A stretch of 64,000 nucleotides of DNA from Hymenobacter rigui (GTDB lineage Bacteria > Bacteroidota > Bacteroidia > Cytophagales > Hymenobacteraceae): positions 124,001-188,000 of the forward strand of contig NZ_RWIT01000001.1 in the NCBI RefSeq assembly GCF_003944715.1. Reading direction: 5' to 3'. Both the position numbers and the translations under genes were made by a program. Below are positions 26,042 to 34,011 of this stretch, one piece after another; position 1 is the first letter of the stretch, and every line of letters starts with the position of its first letter. The notes under the pieces are model-generated. The model had not been told where the DNA came from. It made no database searches and saw only the letters and a list, made by a program, of their open reading frames with translations.

Positions 26042-26203
26042 ATGGCTAAGAAAGTAGTAGCAACCCTGAAAACCGCTACCGGCAAGGACTGGGCAAAAGT
26101 CATCCGTGCTGTGAAATCGGACAAAACCGGCGCTTACACCTTCCGCGAAGAAATGGTGCCCGTTGACAAAGTGCAGGACTATATCGCCACCGGCGTTAAG
26201 TAA
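26042..26203 (+). CDS. DUF4295 small basic protein (candidate Bacteroidota-specific ribosomal protein)
   Basis: 53 residues: MAKKVVATLKTATGKDWAKV, then KSDKTGAYTFREEMVPVDK and VQDYIATGVK. It matches the DUF4295 family, found next to rpmG in Bacteroidota. From memory, the structure of a Flavobacterium ribosome revealed an extra small protein called bL38 that may be this family; I cannot verify that here. The gene lies 8 bases after rpmG and is followed by an intrinsic terminator. Too short for routine gene finding but fully supported by composition and context. Confidence 0.9.
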   Translation: MAKKVVATLKTATGKDWAKVIRAVKSDKTGAYTFREEMVPVDKVQDYIATGVK

Positions 26204-26238
26204 GCCCTGGCCTTTGTGGCAATTCTGAATAAGTGAAG

Positions 26239-26265
26239 AAGTCCCGCCAGCGTGGGACTTTTTTG
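26239..26265 (+). terminator. Intrinsic terminator of the rpmG-DUF4295 operon
   Basis: AAGTCCC (26239-26245) pairs with GGGACTT, followed by TTTT and GCG, 36 bases past the DUF4295 stop codon. Confidence 0.85.
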
Positions 26266-26280
26266 CGTTGTCAAGGGGTA

Positions 26281-26388
26281 TAGTGCTTGGTGCTTAGTTG
26301 TTAGTGCTTAGCATCGAAGTACCTGCGACTGCACAAGGGTTCCGCAAACCGGTTTCTAAGCACTAACCACCACGCACTAGGCACCAAT
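26281..26388. repeat. Inverted repeat, TTAGTGCTTAG family, ending at the ftsY start
   Basis: The left arm (26281-26311, starting TAGTGCTTGGTGCTTAGTTG) is the imperfect reverse complement of the right arm (about 26356-26388, CTAAGCACTAACCACC...GGCACCAA), which stops two bases before the ftsY ATG. A second member lies at 54651-54739: 22 of 24 bases agree between the reverse complement of 26281-26304 and 54712-54735. Confidence 0.8.
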
Positions 26389-26390
26389 TA

Positions 26391-27368
26391 ATGGGACTTT
26401 TCGATTTTTTCAAGAAGGATAAGGAAAGCAAGGAGCAGCAGCAGGCCCTTGATGAGGGGTTGCAGAAAACCAAAACCAGCTTCTTCGACCAGCTCAGCAA
26501 GGCCGTGGTGGGCAAAGCTACCGTGGACGAGGCCGTGCTCGACGACCTGGAAACCATGCTGGTGCACGCCGATGTGGGCATCGATACCACCGTGAAGGTG
26601 ATTGACCGCATTGAGAAGCGTGTGGCCCGCGACAAGTACGTGAGCACCTCGGAGCTGGACCGTATCCTGCGCGAGGAAATCGTGGAGCTGCTGGACCGCA
26701 ACAGTGGGGCCACCGGCTCCCGTGCTATCCTCGACCGGCCCGATAACACCGGCTCACCCTTCGTGATTATGGTTGTGGGCGTGAATGGCGTGGGCAAAAC
26801 CACCACTATCGGCAAGCTGGCGCACCGCTTCCACTCGGCCGGTAAGAAAGTGGTGCTGGGTGCCGCCGATACCTTCCGGGCCGCGGCTGTGGATCAGCTC
26901 ATCATCTGGGGACAGCGGGTGGGCGTGCCCGTCATTTCGCACGGCATGAACACCGACCCTGCCGCCGTGGCCTTCGATGCGGTGCAGAAAGCGGTGGACA
27001 TGCAGGCCGATGTGGTGATTATCGACACGGCCGGCCGCCTGCACAATAAGGTGAACCTGATGAACGAGCTGAGCAAAATCAAGCGCGTGATGCAGAAGGT
27101 GATTCCCGATGCGCCCCACGAAGTGCTGCTGGTGCTGGACGGCAGCACCGGCCAGAACGCCTTTTTGCAGGCCAAAGAGTTCACCAAAGCCACCGAAGTA
27201 TCGGCCCTGGCCATCACTAAGCTCGACGGCACGGCCAAGGGCGGCGTGGTTATCGGTATTTCCGACCAGCTGCAGGTGCCGGTGCGCTACATTGGGGTAG
27301 GTGAGAAGATGACCGATCTGCAACTCTTCGACCGGACGACGTTCGTGAATTCGTTGTTCAAAAAATAA
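26391..27368 (+). CDS. ftsY: Signal recognition particle receptor FtsY
   Basis: 325 residues. The NG domain carries VGVNGVGKTTTIGKLA (G1), DTFRAAAVDQL, IDTAGRLHNKVNLM (G3), TKLDGTAKGG (G4) and IGVGEKMTDLQLF (closing loop). A short basic/helical N-terminal segment (MGLFDFFKKDKESKEQQQ) replaces the long acidic A domain of E. coli FtsY. It is the GTPase that docks SRP-ribosome complexes at the inner membrane. The start codon directly follows an intergenic inverted repeat. Confidence 0.98.
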   Translation: MGLFDFFKKDKESKEQQQALDEGLQKTKTSFFDQLSKAVVGKATVDEAVLDDLETMLVHADVGIDTTVKVIDRIEKRVARDKYVSTSELDRILREEIVELLDRNSGATGSRAILDRPDNTGSPFVIMVVGVNGVGKTTTIGKLAHRFHSAGKKVVLGAADTFRAAAVDQLIIWGQRVGVPVISHGMNTDPAAVAFDAVQKAVDMQADVVIIDTAGRLHNKVNLMNELSKIKRVMQKVIPDAPHEVLLVLDGSTGQNAFLQAKEFTKATEVSALAITKLDGTAKGGVVIGISDQLQVPVRYIGVGEKMTDLQLFDRTTFVNSLFKK

Positions 27369-27385
27369 ATCGGGCTACCCGGTTC

Positions 27386-27481
27386 GTCATTCCGAGCGGA
27401 GCGAGGAATCTCGCGTGCTGACGTTGCAGAAGTAACTTTCTGACATCAGCACGCGAGATTCCTCGCTCCGCTCGGAATGAC
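27386..27481. repeat. Inverted repeat with perfect 36-bp arms, GTCATNCYGAGC family
   Basis: The left arm 27386-27421 (GTCATTCCGAGCGGAGCGAG then GAATCTCGCGTGCTGA) and right arm 27446-27481 are perfect reverse complements, with a 24-base loop. It lies between ftsY and an esterase gene, both on the + strand. Related elements, sharing GTCAT-n-C-y-GAGC at the tips, occur at 31922-32009 and 40355-40447. Confidence 0.9.
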
Positions 27482-27509
27482 CGTTTATCATACTGTTACC
27501 GTTACCTGT

Positions 27510-28439
27510 ATGCGCCTTTCTGCTGCAATCTTCCTGCTGTTCCTGCTGCTCAGTTCCTCAGCGCAAGCCCAAGCGACGCAGCAAAAGCCAATAGCCGGCC
27601 GCATTGAGCACATCGAGAACTTCGCCTCCAAACTGGTAGAGCCGCGAAACGTGGACGTGTGGCTGCCGGCCAACTACGATGGAAAGCGCCGATTTTCGGT
27701 GCTGTACATGCACGATGGGCAGATGCTGTTCGACAGCACTACCACCTGGAACCACCAAGCCTGGAACGTAGATGACGTGGTAACCCGCCTCCAAAAAACC
27801 GGGAAGCTGCAGGATGTGATAGTAGTGGGCGTATGGAACGCCGGTTCGCGCCGCCATGCCAATTATTTCCCCCAGAAGCCATTCGTGCAGCTGACCACCG
27901 CGGAGCGCGACACCGTGCAGCAGCAGCTCCGCCAGGCCGGCCGCAGCACCGATGCATTCCAGCCCAATTCCGACGCTTACCTGCGCTTTCTGGTAACGGA
28001 GCTGAAGCCCCTGATTGACCGCAAATACCGGGTGTACACTGACCGGCCGCACACCTTCGTGGCCGGCAGCAGCATGGGCGGGCTGATTTCGATGTATGCC
28101 TTGTGCGAGTACCCGCAGGTGTTTGGCGGGGCGGCCTGCCTGTCTACGCACTGGCCCGGTACGTTCACGCTGCGCAACAACCCCATGCCGGCCGCCTTCC
28201 TGCGCTACCTGCGCACCAATCTGCCCGACCCGCGCACTCACAAGATCTATTTCGACTGCGGCGACCAGACCCTGGATGCGCTGTACCCGGCCATTCAGCG
28301 GGAGGTAGATGCTGTGGTGCAGGCCCGGGGCTACACGCCCGCCTCCTGGCAGACGCGTTACGTGCCCGGTGCCAACCACAGCGAAAAAGCCTGGAATCAA
28401 CGCCTCGACGGACCTTTGCAGTTTCTGCTGGGCAAGTAG
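27510..28439 (+). CDS. Exported esterase, enterochelin-esterase/esterase-D-like (alpha/beta hydrolase)
   Basis: 309 residues from the ATG at 27510, giving the signal peptide MRLSAAIFLLFLLLSSSAQA; the upstream in-frame ATG (27477) lies inside the repeat. DVWLPANYDGKRRFSVLYMH is the conserved start of the esterase_D fold, FVAGSSMGGLISMYAL is the nucleophile elbow (GxSxG) and GANHSEKAW supplies the catalytic His. Fes-type enzymes hydrolyse siderophore or sugar esters; without siderophore genes nearby the substrate remains open. Confidence 0.85.
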   Translation: MRLSAAIFLLFLLLSSSAQAQATQQKPIAGRIEHIENFASKLVEPRNVDVWLPANYDGKRRFSVLYMHDGQMLFDSTTTWNHQAWNVDDVVTRLQKTGKLQDVIVVGVWNAGSRRHANYFPQKPFVQLTTAERDTVQQQLRQAGRSTDAFQPNSDAYLRFLVTELKPLIDRKYRVYTDRPHTFVAGSSMGGLISMYALCEYPQVFGGAACLSTHWPGTFTLRNNPMPAAFLRYLRTNLPDPRTHKIYFDCGDQTLDALYPAIQREVDAVVQARGYTPASWQTRYVPGANHSEKAWNQRLDGPLQFLLGK

Positions 28440-28456
28440 CTGATTTCAGCTATAAG

Positions 28457-28515
28457 CTAGAGCTAAAGGCTAGTTCCCCTCCTTGGAAAGGAGGGGAACT
28501 AGCCTTTAGCTCTAG
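28457..28515. repeat. Perfect 28-bp hairpin after the esterase gene
   Basis: Arms 28457-28484 (CTAGAGCTAAAGGCTAGTTC...) and 28488-28515 are perfect reverse complements with only a 3-base loop. There is no T run, so besides termination a role as a dispersed palindromic element is possible. Confidence 0.85.
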
Positions 28516-28593
28516 TCTGGCCTTTTGACGGCAGCATTGCTCAATTGTCAATCAAAGAAACCTTCTGTGTAGGAAAAGGCGTTGCCGGGTTCG

Positions 28594-28601
28594 TACCTTT
28601 G
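28594..28601 (+). promoter_or_regulatory. -7 box TACCTTTG upstream of rimO
   Basis: Exact match to TAnnTTTG; no convincing -33 TTTG at the right distance. It implies a leader of about 100 bases containing a small GCGAAGC/GCTTCGC hairpin just before the start. Confidence 0.5.
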
Positions 28602-28708
28602 CGGTCCGATTTTTCGTCGCGGGTGGTAACGGGCAAGTTTATCAGTGCTAAGAAATTGCCCGGCCGGCCGTTCACCGATACGCGAAGCCGAGCTTCGCGC
28701 TACTCCCT

Positions 28709-30022
28709 ATGAAAGTAAGAAGCCAGCAGGCCAATAAAGTCAACGTCATCACCCTCGGCTGCTCCAAGAACCTCGTGGACTCGGAAGTGCTCATGGGCCA
28801 GCTCCGCGCCAACCAGTTTGAGGTAACGCACGAAGCCGACAAGAGCGACGCCAACATCGTCATCATCAACACCTGCGGCTTTATCGACAACGCCAAGCAG
28901 GAAAGCATCGACACCATCCTGCGCTACGCCGACGAGAAGGAAGCCGGCCGCCTGGAAAAGCTCTATGTGACGGGCTGCCTCTCGCAGCGCTACAAGGACG
29001 ACCTGGAGGTGGAAATCCCGCAGGTGGATGCCTTCTTCGGCACTTTGGAGCTGCCGCAGCTGATGAAAACGCTGGAGGCCGACTACATGCACGAGCTGGT
29101 GGGCGAGCGGCTGTTGACCACGCCCAAGCACTATGCCTACTTCAAGATTGCCGAGGGCTGCAACCGGCCCTGCTCGTTCTGCGCCATCCCGCTGATGCGC
29201 GGCAAGCACATGGACCGCCCCATTGAGGATCTGGTGAAGGAAGCCAAGCGCCTGGCTTCGATGGGTACCAAGGAACTAATTCTGATTGCCCAGGACCTGA
29301 CATACTACGGCCTGCAGCACTACGGTGAGCGGAAGCTGGCCGACCTGCTACGCAACCTGTCCGACGTGAACGGCATCGACTGGATCCGGCTGCAGTACGC
29401 CTACCCCTCGCAGTTCCCGATGGATGCCCTGGACGTGATGAACGAGCGGGACAACATCTGCAAATACCTGGATATGCCCCTCCAGCATATTTCGGATAAC
29501 ATGCTGAAAACCATGCGCCGCGGTATCAGCAAGCGCCGCACGGTGGAGCTGGTGGACACCATCCGGCAGCGGGTGCCGGGCATTGCGCTGCGCACCACGC
29601 TCATTGCTGGCCACCCTGGCGAAACCCAGCAGGACTTTGAGGACCTCTACAACTTCGTGGAGGAAACCCGCTTCGACCGTCTGGGCATCTTCACCTACTC
29701 GCACGAGGACAACACCCACTCTTTCACCCTGCCTGACGACGTGCCGGCTGAAGTGAAGCAGGACCGCGCCGACCAGATTATGGAGCTGCAACAAGGCATT
29801 TCGATGGAGCTGAACGAGGAGCGCGTGGGCCAGACCCACAAGGTGCTGTTCGACCGCAAGGAAAGCGGCTACTTCGTGGGCCGCACCCAGTACGACTCGC
29901 CCGAAGTGGACAACGAAGTGCTGGTGCCCGCCACCAAGGATACCTACGTGCGCCTCGGCGACTTCGCCCAGGTGGAAATCACGGAAGCCTCCGACTTCGA
30001 CCTGTACGGCAAGCTGGTGTAG
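28709..30022 (+). CDS. rimO: Ribosomal protein uS12 methylthiotransferase RimO
   Basis: 437 residues. An N-terminal UPF0004 domain with three Cys (LGCSKNLVDSEVLMGQL, INTCGFIDNAKQESID, VTGCLSQRY), a radical-SAM core with CxxxCxxC in EGCNRPCSFCAIP and a C-terminal TRAM domain (about 375-437). NLVDSEVLMG and IPLMRGKHMDRP separate RimO from the tRNA enzyme MiaB. It adds a methylthio group to an aspartate of ribosomal protein S12 using two 4Fe-4S clusters. Found close to ftsY, as in other Bacteroidota. Confidence 0.96.
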   Translation: MKVRSQQANKVNVITLGCSKNLVDSEVLMGQLRANQFEVTHEADKSDANIVIINTCGFIDNAKQESIDTILRYADEKEAGRLEKLYVTGCLSQRYKDDLEVEIPQVDAFFGTLELPQLMKTLEADYMHELVGERLLTTPKHYAYFKIAEGCNRPCSFCAIPLMRGKHMDRPIEDLVKEAKRLASMGTKELILIAQDLTYYGLQHYGERKLADLLRNLSDVNGIDWIRLQYAYPSQFPMDALDVMNERDNICKYLDMPLQHISDNMLKTMRRGISKRRTVELVDTIRQRVPGIALRTTLIAGHPGETQQDFEDLYNFVEETRFDRLGIFTYSHEDNTHSFTLPDDVPAEVKQDRADQIMELQQGISMELNEERVGQTHKVLFDRKESGYFVGRTQYDSPEVDNEVLVPATKDTYVRLGDFAQVEITEASDFDLYGKLV

Positions 30023-30235
30023 GTTTTAGTTGTCAGTTGCTCGTTGTCAGGTTGAATGACCGGATAGCTGATTAGCAATGAACTTTCGTAGTAGCTCCCG
30101 ATGCGCTGAGCGTCGGGAGCTACTGCTTTTTGTGGCCTGACCCACGGCTAGCAACTGACAACTGATAACGAGCAACTAACAACTAAAACCCTGATCAGCA
30201 GCTGACAACTGACAACAAGCAACTGACAACTAAAA
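30023..30235. repeat. Composite inverted repeat, GTTGTCAGTTG family, with internal terminator
   Basis: The left arm (30023-30050, GTTTTAGTTGTCAGTTGCTC...) starts directly after the rimO stop codon. A reverse-complement copy (30162-30189, 26 of 28 bases) and a second one (30209-30235) follow, enclosing a separate 12-bp terminator hairpin. Confidence 0.8.
30090..30132 (+). terminator. Intrinsic terminator after rimO
   Basis: A 12-bp stem AGTAGCTCCCGA (30090-30101) / TCGGGAGCTACT (30113-30124), followed by GCTTTTTG. Confidence 0.85.
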
Positions 30236-30291
30236 AAGCTCAGTTACTTTGTGGCCACTGGCCGGTTATAGCCCGATTATCCTCCTCTCGT

Positions 30292-31884
30292 ATGTCCGTC
30301 ACGACTCTTTCGTACGCCGCAACCGGCGCGTTTTCCTCTTTGCTCACTGACTATTTGGGCCAGGCGGAAGCGCTGCAGCCCTTCTACCACCGCTTCCCCA
30401 CGCTGACTGCCTTCGAGGAGCAGATAAAAGAGAAGCAGACCCAGTACACGCCCGAGGCCCGGCAGCGGCTGACTACTGAGCTGCAGCGGCAGTATGCCGC
30501 GCTGCCCGCGGTGCACCCGGCAGTACAGGCCAATCTGGAATTGCTGGAGAAGGATACGACGTTCACCATCACCACCGGCCACCAGCTCAACCTGCTCACC
30601 GGGCCGCTGTACTTCATCTACAAGATTGTAACAGCCGTGAAGCTGGCCCGCCAGCTGAAGGCACAGTACCCGCAGTACGATTTCGTGCCGGTGTACTGGA
30701 TGGCCTCCGAAGACCACGACTTCGCCGAAATCAACCACCTGAACCTGTTCGGCAAAAAGTACGAGTGGAACGCCGCCGACCAGGGTGGGCCCGTGGGCCG
30801 GTTGCCGCTGGCGGGCCTGAAAGAGGAACTGCTCGACCAGTTGCCCGCCGATGTGCCGGCGCTGTTCCGCGAGGCCTATGAGCAGTCGGGCACGTTGGCC
30901 GAAGCCACCCGCCGCCTCACGCACGCGCTGTTTGGGGAGTACGGGCTGGTGAGTCTGGATGCCGACGCGCCCGCGCTGAAACAGGCGCTGGTGCCGGTGC
31001 TGGAGCAGGAAATTCAGGCCCAGGCCTCCAACCAGGCCGTGCAGGCGGCCAACGCCCGCCTCGAAGCCGCTGGCTACAAGCCTCAGGTGTACTCGCGCCC
31101 CCTCAACCTGTTTTTCCTCACTGACGGCGGCAAGCGGGAGCGGCTGGAATACGACGCGGCTCAGGACTGCGTGCAGATTACGGTGCGCAATACCGGCCGC
31201 TGCCATACCCAGCAGGAGTTGCTGGCGCTGGCTCAGGAGCATCCCGAGCAATTCAGCCCCAATGTGGTGCTGCGGCCCCTGTACCAGGAGCTGCTGCTGC
31301 CCAACCTCTGCTACATCGGGGGTGGAGCCGAGGTGGCCTACTGGTTTCAGTTGAAGGGCGTGTTTGAACAGAACCAAGTGCCGTTCCCCATTCTGCTGCC
31401 CCGCAACTCGGCCCAGTACGTGGGCAAGGCCAACGCCGGCAAGCTGCGCAAGCTGGGCCTCACCTCGCTGGACATCTTCCGGCCGCTGCCCGAGCTGAAA
31501 AAGCAGGTGGGTGCCACGCTGGGGCAGGAGGAAGTGAGTCTGCAGGAGCAACAACAGCAGCTGGCCGCCGCCTTCCAGCAGATGGCCGACCTGGCCCAGC
31601 GCCTCGACCCCACGCTGGTAAAAACGGTAGCGGCCGAGCAGCAGAAAGTGGCCGGCATTGTGCAGGGACTTGAAAAGCGCCTGAGCAAAGCCGCCGAAGC
31701 CAAGCACGAAACGGCCTACACCCAGCTCACGGCCCTCAAAGACAAGCTGATGCCCAACGGCCACTTGCAGGAGCGGGAGGACAATGTGCTCAGCATCCTC
31801 ATCAATAACCCCGGCTTTATCAACCAGCTGCTGGACGCCTTCGACCCGCTGGTCCTGGAGTTTACGGTGCTGGAAGAGGACTAG
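30292..31884 (+). CDS. bshC: Bacillithiol biosynthesis cysteine-adding enzyme BshC
   Basis: 530 residues, the normal BshC length. The nucleotidyltransferase-like core has TTGHQLNLLTGPLYFIYKI, VYWMASEDHDFAEINH and PNLCYIGGGAEVAYWFQL, followed by a long predicted coiled coil (about 405-480, rich in Gln/Glu/Lys) that mediates dimerisation in the family. BshC joins cysteine to glucosaminyl-malate, the last step of bacillithiol synthesis, the main low-molecular-weight thiol in many Bacteroidota and Firmicutes. bshA and bshB are not in the window. Confidence 0.95.
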   Translation: MSVTTLSYAATGAFSSLLTDYLGQAEALQPFYHRFPTLTAFEEQIKEKQTQYTPEARQRLTTELQRQYAALPAVHPAVQANLELLEKDTTFTITTGHQLNLLTGPLYFIYKIVTAVKLARQLKAQYPQYDFVPVYWMASEDHDFAEINHLNLFGKKYEWNAADQGGPVGRLPLAGLKEELLDQLPADVPALFREAYEQSGTLAEATRRLTHALFGEYGLVSLDADAPALKQALVPVLEQEIQAQASNQAVQAANARLEAAGYKPQVYSRPLNLFFLTDGGKRERLEYDAAQDCVQITVRNTGRCHTQQELLALAQEHPEQFSPNVVLRPLYQELLLPNLCYIGGGAEVAYWFQLKGVFEQNQVPFPILLPRNSAQYVGKANAGKLRKLGLTSLDIFRPLPELKKQVGATLGQEEVSLQEQQQQLAAAFQQMADLAQRLDPTLVKTVAAEQQKVAGIVQGLEKRLSKAAEAKHETAYTQLTALKDKLMPNGHLQEREDNVLSILINNPGFINQLLDAFDPLVLEFTVLEED

Positions 31885-31921
31885 AAGACAGCTTCAGCTT
31901 GTCGGAAAACCACCAAAGAAC

Positions 31922-32009
31922 GTCATGCTGAGCTTGTCGAAGTATCTCTACCGCTCCGTTGTAGCAATCCAGCGGAGCGGTAGAGATACTTCGGTAAGCT
32001 CAGCATAAC
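31922..32009. repeat. Inverted repeat, GTCATNCYGAGC family
   Basis: Arms 31925-31958 (ATGCTGAGCTTGTCGAAGTA then TCTCTACCGCTCCG) and 31973-32006 differ at 2 of 34 positions, with a 14-base loop. Sits between bshC and the next + strand gene. The tips share GTCATGCTGAGC with the elements at 27386 and 40355. Confidence 0.85.
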
Positions 32010-32098
32010 TGTTTGAAATAAGCAGGGAAGGCAACCATCGGCCACCGGCGGAGCTCTGGGGGAGAGTTGTTCTACTCTTCTCCAACTCCTTATTCCTG

Positions 32099-33007
32099 AT
32101 GGTGGCTACTCAACGTTCCTGTTTCTCTATTTCCTGGCTGCGAAAGGTGGTCGGCGGGCTGCTGGTGGGGCTGCTGCCTCTGACGGCCATCGGCCAGACG
32201 CTAACCGGCATCATTACCGCCGGCCCCGCGGCCGGTCCGGTGCCGTACGCCAACCTGGGCATTCCGGGCAAGAGCGTGGGTACCGTAACCGATGAGCACG
32301 GCCGCTACCAGCTGGCCTACTCGCCGGCCAACCTCGCCGATACCGTGTACCTATCCAGCCTGGGCTACCGGCCGCAGCGGGTGGTGCTGCGCGAACTGGT
32401 GGCGCAACCCAACCGCACGCTGGCACCCGTGGCCGTGCCGCTCTCCGACGTGCGGGTGCAGGCCGCGGGCCTCTACAAGCGCCGCCGCACGCTTGGCTGC
32501 ACCAGTGATTCTCATGCCATCATTTCCAAGCTCAAAGCCGAGCATCTGGGGGCCGAAATGGGAATGGTCGTCTGCCTCAAACACAAACCCACCAAGCTGC
32601 TGACGGCCCATTTCAACGTGCTATACCAGCAGCCCGACACCCTGCGGTTTCGGGTGAACCTCTATCGGCTGCTGCCCGACGGCCGCCCCTCGGGGGAGAA
32701 GCTGCTGACCCGTAACCTGCTGGTGAGCACCGCCGACCGCACCAGCACCAACGCCCCGCTCACCGTGGACCTGACCACGGACCAGCTGGTGTTGGACGAG
32801 GATTTTCTGCTGACGCTGGAGTGGGTTAGCGGCGGGGAGGTGGAGCAGGTAAGCAAAAGCCTGGCCTTTTCCAGCGCCCTGGGCTATGGCAAGGGCGACC
32901 TGTACTTCCGCAAAACCAGTCAGGACTCCTGGGAGAAACCTTCCATGGGGGCCAGGCTGGCCGGTATGCAGCCGAAGGTGGGTTTCTACGTGACGGCGCT
33001 GGATTAG
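32099..33007 (+). CDS. Carboxypeptidase-regulatory-like domain protein, exported
   Basis: 302 residues with a signal or anchor segment (VVGGLLVGLLPLTAIGQ). Residues 35-110 form a CarboxypepD_reg-like beta sandwich (PYANLGIPGKSVGTVTDEHG and RYQLAYSPANLADTVYLSSL), the fold that often starts TonB-dependent receptors. Here it is followed not by a barrel but by a roughly 190-residue domain with RFRVNLYRLLPDGRPSGEKL, seen in Bacteroidota surface proteins of unknown role. Probably periplasmic or outer-membrane facing. Confidence 0.75.
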   Translation: MVATQRSCFSISWLRKVVGGLLVGLLPLTAIGQTLTGIITAGPAAGPVPYANLGIPGKSVGTVTDEHGRYQLAYSPANLADTVYLSSLGYRPQRVVLRELVAQPNRTLAPVAVPLSDVRVQAAGLYKRRRTLGCTSDSHAIISKLKAEHLGAEMGMVVCLKHKPTKLLTAHFNVLYQQPDTLRFRVNLYRLLPDGRPSGEKLLTRNLLVSTADRTSTNAPLTVDLTTDQLVLDEDFLLTLEWVSGGEVEQVSKSLAFSSALGYGKGDLYFRKTSQDSWEKPSMGARLAGMQPKVGFYVTALD

Positions 33008-33075
33008 CACGGGTAACTTAGCAAAAGCAGCAGGCCCGCAACAGCTGGTTTTTTTAGTAGTGCAGGAAGCTATAT

Positions 33076-33120
33076 CCGGCCCTCGGCTGCCCCTTTTCTA
33101 AAAGGGCAGCCGAGGGCCGG
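33076..33120. terminator. Strong GC hairpin
   Basis: CCGGCCCTCGGCTGCC (33076-33091) pairs with GGCAGCCGAGGGCCGG (33105-33120), extended inside by CCTTTT/AAAAGG. It follows the CarboxypepD_reg-like gene. Confidence 0.75.
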
Positions 33121-33244
33121 TGGCGTATAAAAAAAGTTGTGAAGCGCGTGTAAGAAAACGATGTGACGGCATACTAAGGGAATAGAAACGGCTCCGGAAC
33201 CCGCTCTGTACTCCCAACTCTCTTCCCTGATTTCTTCAACCGTC

Positions 33245-33442
33245 ATGCTGAAAGTTATCCTGAAGTTGCTGCTGCCCCTGGGTATTTTATTGCTGTTTCT
33301 GCCTTTGCTGTTGCGCGCCGAGCAGCGGCCGGTGCCGATTGGGTATCAGGCGTTGCCGATGATAGGGCCCGCCGGGCTGTTCCCGCTGGAGGCTACCGGG
33401 AATCAGGCAGAATATCAGACGGGTCCTACCGGCCGCCGCTAG
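33245..33442 (+). CDS. Small membrane-anchored peptide preceding an ECF sigma gene
   Basis: 65 residues: a single hydrophobic helix (MLKVILKLLLPLGILLLFLP) followed by a hydrophilic tail rich in Pro, Gly and Gln (IGYQALPMIGPAGLFPLE). No family recognised. It lies 42 bases upstream of the sigma factor in the same direction, so cotranscription is likely. Reality of the gene is supported by composition and position only. Confidence 0.45.
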   Translation: MLKVILKLLLPLGILLLFLPLLLRAEQRPVPIGYQALPMIGPAGLFPLEATGNQAEYQTGPTGRR

Positions 33443-33484
33443 TTACCTTGCCCATTCTGCTTCTGCCCCTCGTTTGCTCGCCTC

Positions 33485-33994
33485 ATGCCTGTATCGTTTG
33501 ATGAGCTGGTAGCGGCCAACCACAACCGGCTGCACCGCATCTGCCGGGCTTACCTACCCCATGACCCGGCCGCCGCCCAGGACTTGTACCAGGAGATGCT
33601 GGTGCAGCTCTGGACCTGCCTGCCCGGCTACCGGGGTGAGGCCCAGCTGGGCACCTGGGTGTACCGCGTGGCCGTGAACACCGCTTTGCTGTTCCAACGC
33701 CGTGAGCAGCGCCAGCCTACTGCTCGTTCCACTTCGTTCGACCTGGCGGAAAGCCTGCCGGCCGAAACCGATGAGGCGGCCCGCGCCCTCAACACCCTGC
33801 TCGACCAGCTGCATCACTGCATTGCCCTGCTGCCCGATGCCGACCGGCTGCTGGTATCGTTGCTACTCGAGGATGCCTCTTATCAGCAGATTGCTGAGGT
33901 GCTGGGCCTGAGTGTGAGCAACGTGGGCGTGCGCCTCAACCGGCTGAAAAAGAAAATGGCCGCCTGCGTGGCTCCTGCCCGCCTGGCCGACTAA
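33485..33994 (+). CDS. ECF-type RNA polymerase sigma factor
   Basis: 169 residues. Region 2 (DLYQEMLVQLWTCLPGYRGE then AQLGTWVYRVAVN) binds core polymerase and the -10 region; region 4 (ASYQQIAEVLGLSVSNVGVR then LNRLKKKM) is the helix-turn-helix for the -35 element. The region 2 acidic Asp-Leu-Tyr-Gln-Glu replaces the more usual DLxQExF. The next gene, 17 bases downstream, is a membrane protein and could be its regulator. Confidence 0.9.
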   Translation: MPVSFDELVAANHNRLHRICRAYLPHDPAAAQDLYQEMLVQLWTCLPGYRGEAQLGTWVYRVAVNTALLFQRREQRQPTARSTSFDLAESLPAETDEAARALNTLLDQLHHCIALLPDADRLLVSLLLEDASYQQIAEVLGLSVSNVGVRLNRLKKKMAACVAPARLAD

Positions 33995-34011
33995 CCTCTG
34001 TGCTTTTCGCT

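Noticed and set aside
27386..27481. Insertion sequence
   Set aside because: Perfect terminal inverted repeats but only about 96 bases in total, with no transposase or visible target duplication; kept as a palindromic repeat.
30277..31764. 495-codon minus-strand ORF opposite bshC
   Set aside because: Gln/His/Leu-rich antisense frame with no recognisable domain; bshC is certain.
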